Origin: Roseivirga sp.
GTDB taxonomy: Bacteria; Bacteroidota; Bacteroidia; Cytophagales; Cyclobacteriaceae
NCBI GenBank assembly: GCA_021404565.1
Contig: JAAWWF010000016.1
Location: forward strand, 434,001-498,000
Direction: 5' to 3'
Length of the DNA: 64,000 nt
In this document: positions 43,526 to 52,685 of the stretch, one piece after another
Numbering within the stretch: position 1 is the first letter of the stretch
Layout: every line of letters begins with the position of its first letter
Translations under genes and position numbers: made by a program
The notes under the pieces: model-generated
What the model was told of the DNA's origin: nothing
The model's input: only the letters and a program-made list of their open reading frames with translations
Database searches by the model: none

Positions 43526-45334
43526 GTGGCCCAGGTGACCAATCACATCAAAGAACAATTCGAAGAACGTTTCGATCATTTTCAAACCAGAAACATTGAG
43601 CTCAAAAAACTATCTACCCAATATGCCTGGGGCAGGGTACTCTTCTTTTTCGCATGTATTGCCGGGGTGGTCATCATGGCAGATAACCGGATCTCAGAAG
43701 GAATTGCCTTTTTTATCATAACATTTCTTGTCGGCTTCCTCGTATTGTTAAAAAAACATCAGAAGATTAAGCTTGAGCAACGGTTCAACGAAGAAATGGC
43801 CCTTATCAACGAAGAGGAGATTCAAAGGCTCGATGGTAAGTATAACGACTTTGACCAGGGAACCGAGTTTATAGAACCGGCTCATAACTACCACATCGAC
43901 CTGGACATATTCGGCAAGCACTCCCTGTATCAGCTTATTAACAGGACTTCTACCAGCTTCGGAAAAAACCTGCTCGCAAAATGGCTGAGCAAACCTGCTC
44001 CAAAATCATCGATCCTCGATCGACATACAGCCATAAAAGAGCTTGGACCGAAACTAGATTGGCGGCAAAAGCTCCAGGCCCATGGCCGCAGTGGTCAGGA
44101 TGAAAAAACGGAGACTAAGCACTTATTTGAGTGGATTAAGGAAGACAACAACCTCAAAGGCAAGAGTTTTTATCAGGCGCTTCTGGTCATTATGCCCCTG
44201 GCTACCCTGGCTACCTTGATACTGGCCATTATGGGCACCGTCAGCAGTGGGACACCTATGTTATTGATTGTCGTTAATATGGTAATACTCGGTACAGTCT
44301 TTAACCGGGCCAAAGACATTTTTGAGAAGACGATCAGCAGCAATGCTGCCCTTAAAGCTTACGAGGCTCAGATCAGACTGATTGAGGAGGAAAATTTTGA
44401 TGCTGTCTACCTCAGCAGCCTGAAGAAGAAATTTGTTCACGATGAAATGCGGGCTTCTAAGATAATAAAGCAATTACAGCATATACTGGATAACCTGCAT
44501 AACAGGGCCAATATGATGTACCATATTTTCAACCTGCTCTTCATCATAGATGTCTACTGGATTCTGCAGGCAGAAAAGTGGAAAGAGAACACCAAGGCCG
44601 ACATCGAGCCCTGGTTTGAAGCCATTGGCGAACTGGAGTGCCTGGCCAGTCTGGGGGCATTTCATTTTGCAAAACCAGACTATGCATTCCCCGCCATAAG
44701 TGAGACCCCTTTTACCATCAATGGACAAGAGGTTGGTCACCCAATGATCAAAGAGACCTCTCGCGTTAACAATACTTTTGACTTTTCCGGCAAAGGAGGG
44801 ATTTGCCTGATAACAGGCTCCAATATGAGTGGCAAAAGTACTTTTCTTCGTACAGTTGGTGTAAATGCCGTTCTTGGCCTAATGGGAGCCCCTGTGTGTG
44901 CTGAAGGCTTTACAGTATCAAACCTGAAGGTATTTACCAGCATGCGTACGCAAGACGATCTGGAAGAGAGCGTATCTTCATTTTATGCCGAGCTCAAGAG
45001 GCTCAAGCAAATGATTGAGTCTATTGACGGTAGTATTCCGGTACTGTTTATGGTAGATGAAGTACTGAAGGGTACTAACTCCGAGGACCGTCACAAAGGA
45101 GCCATTGCCCTGATTCGCCAGCTAAATAAGGCGGAAGCTTTTGGCTTTGTATCTACCCATGACATTGGGCTGGGTAATATTACCAACGAGCTACAGGGAG
45201 TAAAGAATTATAGCTTCAACAGCATCATTGAAGGTGATGAAATCATATTCGATTATACACTTACCGAAGGCATTTGTAAAAGCTTTAATGCTACTAAGCT
45301 GATGCAGAAAATGGGAATTCAAATTATTGACTAA
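43526..45334 (+). CDS. MutS-like ATPase with N-terminal membrane helices
   Basis: The GTG at 43526 is the first possible start, since TAA lies in frame just upstream. The 602-residue protein has two helices near residues 35-50 and 58-75, and another hydrophobic stretch at about 215-250. A MutS core (levers about 125-380) leads to a domain V ATPase with Walker A ITGSNMSGKSTFLRT, SMRTQDDLEESVSSFYAELK, Walker B VLFMVDEVLKGTNS and HKGAIALI...STHD. It lacks the mismatch-recognition domain of MutS1. Related small membrane MutS-like proteins are widespread in Bacteroidota and uncharacterised. purK follows by 28 bp. Confidence 0.85.
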   Translation: MAQVTNHIKEQFEERFDHFQTRNIELKKLSTQYAWGRVLFFFACIAGVVIMADNRISEGIAFFIITFLVGFLVLLKKHQKIKLEQRFNEEMALINEEEIQRLDGKYNDFDQGTEFIEPAHNYHIDLDIFGKHSLYQLINRTSTSFGKNLLAKWLSKPAPKSSILDRHTAIKELGPKLDWRQKLQAHGRSGQDEKTETKHLFEWIKEDNNLKGKSFYQALLVIMPLATLATLILAIMGTVSSGTPMLLIVVNMVILGTVFNRAKDIFEKTISSNAALKAYEAQIRLIEEENFDAVYLSSLKKKFVHDEMRASKIIKQLQHILDNLHNRANMMYHIFNLLFIIDVYWILQAEKWKENTKADIEPWFEAIGELECLASLGAFHFAKPDYAFPAISETPFTINGQEVGHPMIKETSRVNNTFDFSGKGGICLITGSNMSGKSTFLRTVGVNAVLGLMGAPVCAEGFTVSNLKVFTSMRTQDDLEESVSSFYAELKRLKQMIESIDGSIPVLFMVDEVLKGTNSEDRHKGAIALIRQLNKAEAFGFVSTHDIGLGNITNELQGVKNYSFNSIIEGDEIIFDYTLTEGICKSFNATKLMQKMGIQIID

Positions 45335-45339
45335 ATTTG
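45332..45339 (+). promoter_or_regulatory. TAAATTTG -7 promoter element before purK
   Basis: TAAATTTG overlaps the stop codon of the MutS-like gene and matches TAnnTTTG. The predicted start near 45343 leaves a 20-base leader to ATG 45363. No clear -33 TTTG precedes it. Confidence 0.4.
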
Positions 45340-45362
45340 CCCGCATTCCAATCTGAGGCAAT

Positions 45363-46502
45363 ATGTCAGCATTTCAACCGGACTTTAAAATAGGCGTTTT
45401 AGGAGGCGGCCAGCTAGGCCGTATGATGATCCAGTCAGCCATAGATTTCAACTTCAATGTGCATGTGCTCGACCCTGACAACAATGCTCCCTGCAAGGAC
45501 ATTGCCACGAGTTTCACCACCGGAGCCTTAACGGACTACGACACCGTTTATGCCTTTGGAAAAGATAAGGACCTGATCACGATTGAGATCGAAAATGTAA
45601 ACACAGCTGCCCTGCTTCAGCTTCAGAAGGAGGGCAAAAAGGTATACCCACAACCCCAGGTAATAGAGTTGATCAAAAATAAAGTCAAACAGAAGAAATT
45701 CTACCTGAATAACTTCATTCCTACGGCTCAATTTGTGGAAACTGATAATAAGGCAGACGTGGCCAGTAAGAAGCATTTTCTACCCTTTGTAAATAAGCTG
45801 GCTACCGAAGGTTACGATGGTCGTGGCGTACAGGTAATCAGAGAAGAAAAAGACCTGGAAAAAGCTTTTGACAAACCCGGGTTTGTAGAAAAGCTGATTG
45901 ACTTTGAAAAGGAAATCTCCGTCATCGTTGCCAGGAACGAATCAGGAGAAATAAAAACCTACCCTACCGTAGAGATGGTTTTCCATCCGGTACATAACCT
46001 CGTTGAATACCTGTTCTCACCTGCCACCATCTCCAATGACATAGAAGAAAAAGCTCAGCAGATAGCACATGATGTTATTCAAAAGCTCGATATGGTAGGC
46101 CTGCTGGCCATTGAGATGTTTGTAACCAGAGATGGTGAGGTACTTGTAAACGAGGTAGCTCCGCGCACACATAACAGTGGCCATCAAAGTATTGAAGGCA
46201 ACACCACCTCACAGTTTGAACAGCACCTGAGAGCCATACTCAATCTTCCACTAGGTGCCACAGACATCAGCTTACCTTCAGCTATGGTTAATTTGCTGGG
46301 AGAAGCAGGCTTTACCGGTGATGCTGTTTATGAAGGAATGAATGAGGTGCTGGCCACTCCAGGAGTGCACGTTCATTTATATGGCAAAAAAGTAACCAAG
46401 CCCTTTCGTAAGATGGGGCACGTCACGATTGCAGATCATGACATCAACAGTCTGAAAGAAAAAGTTAAATTCGTACAAGCACAGTTAAAGATAAAAGCAT
46501 GA
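45363..46502 (+). CDS. purK: 5-(carboxyamino)imidazole ribonucleotide synthase PurK
   Basis: The 379-residue ATP-grasp enzyme adds bicarbonate to AIR in purine synthesis. Landmarks are the N-terminal GVLGGGQLGRMM, IEIENVNTAAL, the ATP-grasp segment ATEGYDGRGVQVI, EKLIDFEKEISVIVARN, EVLVNEVAPRTHNSGHQSIE and the C-terminal VHLYGKKVTKPFRKMGH. Its end overlaps purE by 4 bases (ATGA), so purK and purE are translated together. Confidence 0.96.
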   Translation: MSAFQPDFKIGVLGGGQLGRMMIQSAIDFNFNVHVLDPDNNAPCKDIATSFTTGALTDYDTVYAFGKDKDLITIEIENVNTAALLQLQKEGKKVYPQPQVIELIKNKVKQKKFYLNNFIPTAQFVETDNKADVASKKHFLPFVNKLATEGYDGRGVQVIREEKDLEKAFDKPGFVEKLIDFEKEISVIVARNESGEIKTYPTVEMVFHPVHNLVEYLFSPATISNDIEEKAQQIAHDVIQKLDMVGLLAIEMFVTRDGEVLVNEVAPRTHNSGHQSIEGNTTSQFEQHLRAILNLPLGATDISLPSAMVNLLGEAGFTGDAVYEGMNEVLATPGVHVHLYGKKVTKPFRKMGHVTIADHDINSLKEKVKFVQAQLKIKA

Positions 46503-46993
46503 GTCAGCCAATGATCGGGATCATAATGGGAAGTCAGTCGGATATGAGGATCATGTCAGCCGCTGCTGAGGTTTTGGACGACCTGGGAGTTGCCTACGAG
46601 CTCACCATTGTATCCGCTCACCGCACACCACATCGTATGGTAAACTATGCAGAAGCAGCTCGTTCTAAAGGGCTTAAGGCCATTATAGCAGGTGCCGGTG
46701 GTGCAGCTCATTTGCCTGGTATGGTAGCATCTCTTACCACTTTACCCGTGATTGGTGTTCCCGTAAAATCAAGTAATTCGATTGACGGCTGGGACTCTAT
46801 CTTGTCTATTCTGCAAATGCCTGGTGGGGTTCCTGTAGCCACGGTGGCTCTGGATGGTGCTAAGAATGCCGGTATTCTCGCTGCACAAATTGTAGGAGCT
46901 TTTGACGAAGGTGTTGCTCAAAACCTGACCGATTATAAAGTGGCAATGAGGGAAAAAGTAGAAGCGAGCATCAGAGCAATAGAAGATCAATAG
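46499..46993 (+). CDS. purE: N5-carboxyaminoimidazole ribonucleotide mutase PurE
   Basis: The 164-residue class I PurE converts N5-CAIR to CAIR. The family signatures GIIMGSQSDMRIM, YELTIVSAHRTPHRM, IIAGAGGAAHLPGMVAS and GVPVKSSNSIDGWDSILS are all present. It begins in the last codons of purK. The order purK-purE is common in Bacteroidota. Confidence 0.96.
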   Translation: MSQPMIGIIMGSQSDMRIMSAAAEVLDDLGVAYELTIVSAHRTPHRMVNYAEAARSKGLKAIIAGAGGAAHLPGMVASLTTLPVIGVPVKSSNSIDGWDSILSILQMPGGVPVATVALDGAKNAGILAAQIVGAFDEGVAQNLTDYKVAMREKVEASIRAIEDQ

Positions 46994-47018
46994 AACCAAT
47001 TACCGGGTTTATGAACAG

Positions 47019-47426
47019 ATGGCAGCCGAACTCAAATTTGATCATATAAAGGAAGTCTGTCTGTATATCAAAGATATTGACAGGGCAGAGGAGTTTTATC
47101 ACAAAACGCTGGGGCTACCCCTCATCAGCAAACAAGAAGGAAGACATATCTTCTTTCGGGCAGGATCATCAATGCTTCTTTGCTTTATAGCAGAGAATAC
47201 TAAAAACGAAACAAGGTTTCCGGCACATTTTGGAGAGGGCAAACAGCATATGGCCTTTGGTGTACCGCAGAAAGAATACGAGGACTGGAAAGTCAAATTC
47301 AACCACCTCGGCATTACCATCACACACGAGCACACCTGGTCTTCAAATATCAAATCCTTCTATTTTGAAGACCCTGACGGCAACGTGCTGGAAGTAGTAC
47401 CTAATGAGCTGTGGGATAAAAACTAA
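47019..47426 (+). CDS. Glyoxalase/VOC-superfamily protein
   Basis: The 135-residue product has two beta-alpha-beta-beta-beta modules of the vicinal oxygen chelate fold. Phrases include HIKEVCLYIKDIDRAEEFYH, TLGLPLISKQEGRHIFFRAG, KQHMAFGVPQKEYEDW and SFYFEDPDGNVLEVVP. Likely metal ligands are the first His, the central His/Glu and E of NVLEVVP. The substrate is unknown. It lies 25 bp after purE and overlaps the convergent small gene by 4 bases. Confidence 0.88.
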   Translation: MAAELKFDHIKEVCLYIKDIDRAEEFYHKTLGLPLISKQEGRHIFFRAGSSMLLCFIAENTKNETRFPAHFGEGKQHMAFGVPQKEYEDWKVKFNHLGITITHEHTWSSNIKSFYFEDPDGNVLEVVPNELWDKN

Positions 47427-47647
47427 ATATCGAATTCCGGCTCGCTTTCTTCCCTGAACAGAAAATCATACCAGTATTCGTACTCGCTGTACTGAATACA
47501 GTCATCAACCAGGTCGCCACCAGATTTGATGGTCACCATGCTCGTATCGGGCAACCAACTCCTTAGTTTCATGGCTTGATTGAAGGGTAAACGCGATAAT
47601 TGAATGTATCCGGTACCCAAGTCGATGTGTGGAAATGCTTTTTGCAT
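47423..47647 (-). CDS. Small acidic protein of unknown function
   Basis: ATG 47647 gives 74 residues (MQKAFPHIDLGTGYIQLSRL, PFNQAMKLRSWLPDTSMV, DDCIQYSEYEYWYDFLF). An upstream TTG would place the start inside the inverted repeat. It has no signal peptide or membrane helix. I recognise no family. Its support is the compact gene structure, the tail-to-tail overlap with the VOC gene and a 22-bp inverted repeat that directly abuts its start. Confidence 0.6.
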   Translation of the reverse strand: MQKAFPHIDLGTGYIQLSRLPFNQAMKLRSWLPDTSMVTIKSGGDLVDDCIQYSEYEYWYDFLFREESEPEFDI

Positions 47648-47669
47648 AATGTTATGCAATCATAACATT
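47648..47669 (-). promoter_or_regulatory. 22-bp inverted repeat touching the start codon of the small acidic gene
   Basis: AATGTTATG-CAAT-CATAACATT has perfect 9-bp arms and ends one base before ATG 47647 (minus strand). It could be an operator that blocks transcription or a hairpin that covers the ribosome-binding region. Self-control by the small product is possible but untested. Confidence 0.5.
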
Positions 47670-47789
47670 TCAATCAGAGAAAAGCCTTAGTGGATTTTTA
47701 CGCTTTTATTAAGTTATCAGCCTCTTTATTAAGCTTTTATGAAATGAGTTCCAAGCCTGTAACTTAGTCCCGATTCAGGTCGTCATACC

Positions 47790-50700
47790 TTAACCCCCGC
47801 TCTTTTTCTTCTTCTTTTTCTTTTTGAAAAACCCTTTGAGCAAATCGTCTGCTTTCTTTTTGAGCTTAGAATCAACACTGTCTTTATTCACGCCAAGCTT
47901 ATCGGAGATCTTAGAAGCTACACTGTCCTTTTGAGCAGTGAGTACTTTCGATGCAGAATCTTTGAGTGCTTCTTTCTGCTGCGCCACTATGGTCTGAGCT
48001 GAATCTTTTAAATCCTCCACCTTTTCATCTACCTGGGCTCTTACCTCTTCCTTCTTCTCTTCAACTTTTTCTTTTGCCGAAGCGGTAATGGCTCCCTGAA
48101 CCGTCTGACCATCCCCTGTACCTACACTTCTCAATGAGAATTTCGGGTCGGTAAAGGTGTTTCCCATGCCTATATTGAGCTTCAGGTCAGCACCATCTGT
48201 CAAGGGAGATTTCGTTAACGAACTCACCACACTATTCAATTGAGTGCCTATCTGGCCCGCAGGTACATCCATTTGAAGCACATAGTCAATACTACCATCT
48301 ATACCCGTACTTCCGGATACGGTAGTCTTATAATCACCTATTTTCACGTTAAAGGGTTTGACATACAAACGACCATCTTTCACTTCAGCAGACATTTTTA
48401 CCTTCTCCAGGGTAGCCGAACCGACCTGGGTAAGCTTAGACACTGAGCTCAAACCTGACATCAGGTTGGACTGGCCAAGACTGGCTTCCAGCACCTGGAT
48501 AAGTCCCTTGCCTGTAATGCTGGAGTAATCGGGCATCATATCAGGGCCAAGCGCTCCTTTTAGAGAAAAATCCGTTGAGAATAGTCCTGTCATTTGCTGG
48601 GTTACCGGAGCCAGTTTCTGAATCATATCCACACTCTGAAACGAAGCCGGAATGGAAACATCCTTCACTTTAAAGCCAAAATCGAATGTGGGCTCTTCTG
48701 GTTTACTATCGTAAGCACCCGTTAGCTTAACCGTTCCATTCAGGGTTTTGAAGTCTGTATTTTGCAGATCAATTTTACCATTGTTCACTATCAGCTTACC
48801 ATTGAGGTCGGTCATGGATAGCTTATTATACTGTACCTCATCCACCTTCGTGTTTACCGTGAAATTCACATTTTCGGGGATGCGAATCACCTCCAATGGC
48901 TCCTCATCAGTATCTTTTTCTACATCCTCCTCAGATTCGGGCATCCATTCGCTTACATTCAATCGATTTGCAGTGGCATCCAGGTTACCGGTAAGGTCTT
49001 CTCCGTTTAGAAAGAAGCCAAGATAGTTTCTGAGCCTGCCCTTCAGTGTATAGGAGGTCTCTCCTGCTTTGCCCTGGAGTTCTGTCAGATCAATGGCTCT
49101 TTCTGAGAAACTGGTGCTGGCCGAACTAATGGTAAAGGTCTTGCCCATTTCAGGGTATTCATATTCGAAGTTCGTTAGCCCCACATCTCCTTTGGTTGAT
49201 AGTTTCCGATAGCGCTTGGCTTCCACATCCGCCATAGTACCTGAAGACTGCAGGTCGGCATCAATTACCCCCTTGGCAGCGACACCTTCTATCGGGTAAA
49301 TACTGAATAGCTTCTCCAAATCCACCTGACCCTTTACATTGGCATTCCATGCAAAATTCTCGGGGTTTTTCAGGTCCAGCCTGGCTTCGAAGGGCTGACC
49401 ATCTAACGAGAAGTTCATTTGCTCCACGGCAATGTGAGTATCTTTCAGTTGACCTGAAGGGTTGTGCACCTGCAGATTGACATTGAGCTGCTCCAGAGGC
49501 TTTGACAGTTCGGCTGTAGATATCACTCCGTCATTTAGCATCATAGACAGGTCCATTGATGGAATAACAGATCTGACACTATCATATACCCCATCTGCGC
49601 GCGCATCAATTTGTAGCAGCCCGGCCATTGAAAACCCATCCATAGGGATCATCTTATTAATATCCGCCAGATTGAGCTTACCCTTGAGGCTCGCTTTGAT
49701 TGGAAAGTCTTTGAGGTTCTTTATCTGCAGCTGCGCATCAAATGGGTTTCGACCAAACTTGACATGCATTTGTTTCAGATCGACCAGTGTATTTTCAATC
49801 ACACCATCCTTGTTGTCTACTGCGAGGTGAAGCTGCACATCTTTGATAGATTCAGTAAGGTCTGGGTACTGAAATTGTCCATTGCTTACATCCAGTGCCA
49901 TGTTAAAGGCAGGCATTTCATTATCGGAGTACCTGCCAAAAACTCTTCCTTTAAAGCCTGCCTCTCCTGAGGCTTTGATATCGCTGAATGAGTCATTGTA
50001 TACTCCCGGAACCAGCGAAAGGATTTTCTTAAACTCAGAGGCGGGAGAATCAAATGAGATATCCATAACATAGGCATCTTCGAGCATTTGAAAGGAACCA
50101 TCCAAATGTAATGGAAACTGATTGATGGCAAACTCATTCTCCTTGAAGGTATAGGTAGCGTTGGGAAGGTCCATGCTCATCACCAAGTCCAGGTCTAGTG
50201 ATTTATCGGTCATATATTCAGTCCCACCATAATTTATAGTGACTTCTTCAATTGAACCGGCCGATATCAAATCGAAAATTTCCTCAGCGAAGTCTCCTTT
50301 TCCCTTGAGGTTTACTCCACTCAGATCCATGATAAACTCAAGGCCCTGATCGAAATAGATAAACTCTCCTTCACTTATAGAGAAACTATTGATACCAAAG
50401 TTTACCGACCCGGCTTCCTCTTCTACTGCTATTTCTACTTCCTCACTAGCTTTGGCAATGTCATAGTTGGCACTTCCATCAGCCAGGGAGATGATCATAA
50501 AGCGTGGTTGATCGAGATATACGGCTTTTACGCTAATGCTCTCTCCAAACAAAACATCAGACAGGCTAACTCTTGCCTCAAGTTCTTTTACACTTGCCAG
50601 TGTATCACCTTCGAAGACGCCTTTTCCAACAACTCCAAAATCTCCGAGTCCAACAGTAAAATCAGGGAAGTTTTTTATGAGAGAAAGGCTAAACTGGTCG

Positions 50701-50849
50701 ACATCAAAAAAGACCGTAGCCTCCGTGTTATTCTCAAACTCCTCCACAATGATCTCTTTGATTTTATCTTTAAACAGGATGGGTATGAGAACGGCCAGAA
50801 GAAAAAGGCTCAAAAAGAAAATACCGAGAATTTTGGCTAGGCGCTTCAT
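47790..50849 (-). CDS. AsmA-family (AsmA/TamB-like) envelope protein
   Basis: The 1019-residue protein has an N-terminal membrane anchor (about 5-25, LAKILGIFFLSLFLLAVLIP). A very long beta-rich AsmA-like periplasmic region follows, with repeated phrases such as LKGKLNLADINKMIPMDGFS, VKGQVDLEKLFSIYP and DLTGNLDATANRLNVSEWMP. A C-terminal coiled coil (about 935-1000) carries Glu/Lys/Asp-rich heptads and ends in a lysine run before SGG. AsmA/YhdP proteins are thought to move phospholipids between membranes through a hydrophobic groove. The coiled-coil plus polylysine tail is an addition to the usual layout. Confidence 0.85.
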   Translation of the reverse strand: MKRLAKILGIFFLSLFLLAVLIPILFKDKIKEIIVEEFENNTEATVFFDVDQFSLSLIKNFPDFTVGLGDFGVVGKGVFEGDTLASVKELEARVSLSDVLFGESISVKAVYLDQPRFMIISLADGSANYDIAKASEEVEIAVEEEAGSVNFGINSFSISEGEFIYFDQGLEFIMDLSGVNLKGKGDFAEEIFDLISAGSIEEVTINYGGTEYMTDKSLDLDLVMSMDLPNATYTFKENEFAINQFPLHLDGSFQMLEDAYVMDISFDSPASEFKKILSLVPGVYNDSFSDIKASGEAGFKGRVFGRYSDNEMPAFNMALDVSNGQFQYPDLTESIKDVQLHLAVDNKDGVIENTLVDLKQMHVKFGRNPFDAQLQIKNLKDFPIKASLKGKLNLADINKMIPMDGFSMAGLLQIDARADGVYDSVRSVIPSMDLSMMLNDGVISTAELSKPLEQLNVNLQVHNPSGQLKDTHIAVEQMNFSLDGQPFEARLDLKNPENFAWNANVKGQVDLEKLFSIYPIEGVAAKGVIDADLQSSGTMADVEAKRYRKLSTKGDVGLTNFEYEYPEMGKTFTISSASTSFSERAIDLTELQGKAGETSYTLKGRLRNYLGFFLNGEDLTGNLDATANRLNVSEWMPESEEDVEKDTDEEPLEVIRIPENVNFTVNTKVDEVQYNKLSMTDLNGKLIVNNGKIDLQNTDFKTLNGTVKLTGAYDSKPEEPTFDFGFKVKDVSIPASFQSVDMIQKLAPVTQQMTGLFSTDFSLKGALGPDMMPDYSSITGKGLIQVLEASLGQSNLMSGLSSVSKLTQVGSATLEKVKMSAEVKDGRLYVKPFNVKIGDYKTTVSGSTGIDGSIDYVLQMDVPAGQIGTQLNSVVSSLTKSPLTDGADLKLNIGMGNTFTDPKFSLRSVGTGDGQTVQGAITASAKEKVEEKKEEVRAQVDEKVEDLKDSAQTIVAQQKEALKDSASKVLTAQKDSVASKISDKLGVNKDSVDSKLKKKADDLLKGFFKKKKKKKKSGG

Positions 50850-50977
50850 AACAACAACTCAAAAAGGACTAAGACGAATTTATGAAATAACTGTCTTGAA
50901 AGGGGCTTTATTTCAAGAATTCAAGATTTGTTAACCGCTGAAGGGTGTGTTTTATGGCTGGGTTTAGATACTGGAAC

Positions 50978-51517
50978 TCAAGACTTGAGTTTGCGAATGC
51001 GCCTGGGCCCGAGCCACAGCCATAAGCCTGTTACTAACAGAACGACCAGGCCTATGCCTAACAGGTTCATGGAGATGAGCTTGAAACCATCGGAAATAAT
51101 GCTGCCATCATGCAAGTGTTCAATCCAGTCTGAGTGACGTTTAGCTACGGACAATACCTCCAGGGAGGTAGCATCTATCTGCACTTCCCAACTACCGGTA
51201 TCAAAAATAACTTTGGCGATCCCCTTGGTAGGACGATATTCGATACGATCGAAGTTAGCGGCTGTTAAACCTAAGCTGTCCACTGCCTGAAGCGAAACCC
51301 TCGCTAGTTCTTCCACCGGCTGCCATTGTGCCATCTCCGTGGTATTGCCTTTTTGGGTGGGCGGTTGAAGTAGTTCAACATTCTTTTTCCAGGCCAGTAA
51401 AATTCCGGTAAGGGCGCTAATGAGCACGAAGAGTGCAATAGATAAACCAAAGTACTTATGCCACTTACGATAGCTCCTGACAGACCTGGCTAGTGTAGAT
51501 GTTTCTTTCTCCTTCAT
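50978..51517 (-). CDS. PepSY-associated membrane protein
   Basis: ATG 51517 (MKEKETSTLARSVRSYRKWH) is preferred over a TTG five codons upstream. The 179-residue protein has a first helix (HKYFGLSIALFVLISALTGI, about 23-45), a PepSY periplasmic module (about 75-140, FDRIEYRPTKGIAKVIFDTG, then SDWIEHLHDGS) and a second helix (about 150-170) with basic residues after it. The family often accompanies iron or haem uptake or ferric reduction. No such partner is adjacent here. Confidence 0.85.
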   Translation of the reverse strand: MKEKETSTLARSVRSYRKWHKYFGLSIALFVLISALTGILLAWKKNVELLQPPTQKGNTTEMAQWQPVEELARVSLQAVDSLGLTAANFDRIEYRPTKGIAKVIFDTGSWEVQIDATSLEVLSVAKRHSDWIEHLHDGSIISDGFKLISMNLLGIGLVVLLVTGLWLWLGPRRIRKLKS

Positions 51518-51623
51518 TTCAACCAGCGGCAATTATAGAAAATTCTCGTCTACCTGCAATGAGGATTGTTCAACTGAAGTCAAATGCTATGATTCACGGT
51601 TTCAAAATGTATTCATCAGGTTG

Positions 51624-51755
51624 TGTTAATTCAATGTTAACAAGTAGACATAAGCATAATACGACCAAAGCCTGGCAGCTACGTTCAGCGCATTTAACGG
51701 CCATAAAGTAAAGTATCCTTATCAGTAATTATGTTTAATGTTAATTTATTGTTAA
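51624..51755 (+). promoter_or_regulatory. Two TGTTAA-N5-TGTTAA direct-repeat pairs before the transglutaminase-like gene
   Basis: In the 290-bp gap upstream of ATG 51808, TGTTAA occurs at 51624 and 51635, and again at 51739 and 51750. Each pair is 11 bp apart, one helical turn. The same half-site forms the array before the kinase/OmpR operon at 27182-27218. TAGATTTA at 51758-51765 differs by one base from the -7 consensus. The gene may belong to that regulator's set. Confidence 0.45.
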
Positions 51756-51807
51756 CTTAGATTTAACTGAAGTTTATCCATGATGTTTTTAGCGCATTGC
51801 TTGAGGG

Positions 51808-52671
51808 ATGAGGACGAGAAGAGTTTACATATTATTACTGTTTTTCATCGGGTTGTTTGCACTCAACAGCCAGGCTCAGTCTGATGCCCCAAAAGCTACC
51901 CTTACCACTTCGGATAGCATCAATACATTTCTAAGTCAGGATCTGCAAAACAGTCCCCTCGCAGATAAAATGAGGTCTGAAATAGATCAATACCTTGACA
52001 AGCTGCAAATCATCAAAACCCGCAAGAAAGCAGATAGGGAATTTCTGAAAACGGTTTTTTTTAAGACTCACAGAAAATTTCTCAAGCACTACGATGCATC
52101 AGCTACTTTTGAAGAAATGATGGAAACCGGGGTATATGGCTGTCTTACAGGTACCGCTCTTTATAGCATCATATTATCTCATTTTGGGTATGAGCACGAG
52201 ATTGTAGAGCTAACAAGCCATGTTTACCTTAAGGTGAAGCTCGATCAACAAATTATACTATTGGAGTCAACACTTCCTGAGAGCGGATTTCTGGAGAATG
52301 TCAGCGAGATAGCCAGGGCTACGGAACAATATGAGGATAATTCACGTAAACTAAACTCCGTTACCGCCATCGCAGGAATAGATGAGGAGAAAGCAGAGGG
52401 TGCTTATAAAAGAAGCATCAGCCTGAAACAACTCTCAGGACTTCAGTACCACAACATGGCGATTTATAATATCAAGGAAGAGTTTTTGGAAACGGCATTT
52501 ATGAATGCAAAGGAATCCATCAAGCTGTATCCTTCTAAAAGAACAGAATTACTCATGGAAATTGTTATAAATAAAATATTGCAGAGCAAGAACCTTACAA
52601 AAGACCTGAAATCGGGAATTTTGAATACATACGTAACACAGGTAAGGAAAAAGAAACTCACTCAACGCTAA
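51808..52671 (+). CDS. Secreted transglutaminase-like protein
   Basis: The 287-residue protein has a signal peptide (cut near NSQAQ, 24). The centre reads YGCLTGTALYSIILSHFGY, then IVELTSHVYLKV and IILLESTLPE. C112, H138 and E153 lie in the order and contexts of a transglutaminase/cysteine-protease-like catalytic triad, with Glu in place of the more common Asp. The C-terminal part (about 200-287) is helical and TPR-like (AIYNIKEEFLETAFMNAKES). It may act on periplasmic or surface proteins. The family is a judgement from motifs and spacing. Confidence 0.6.
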   Translation: MRTRRVYILLLFFIGLFALNSQAQSDAPKATLTTSDSINTFLSQDLQNSPLADKMRSEIDQYLDKLQIIKTRKKADREFLKTVFFKTHRKFLKHYDASATFEEMMETGVYGCLTGTALYSIILSHFGYEHEIVELTSHVYLKVKLDQQIILLESTLPESGFLENVSEIARATEQYEDNSRKLNSVTAIAGIDEEKAEGAYKRSISLKQLSGLQYHNMAIYNIKEEFLETAFMNAKESIKLYPSKRTELLMEIVINKILQSKNLTKDLKSGILNTYVTQVRKKKLTQR

Positions 52672-52685
52672 TCCAGCGCCTCCTT

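Noticed and set aside
51499-51711. Short plus-strand frame between the PepSY and transglutaminase-like genes
   Set aside because: It begins inside the PepSY 5' end, has low-quality composition and overlaps the candidate regulatory repeats.
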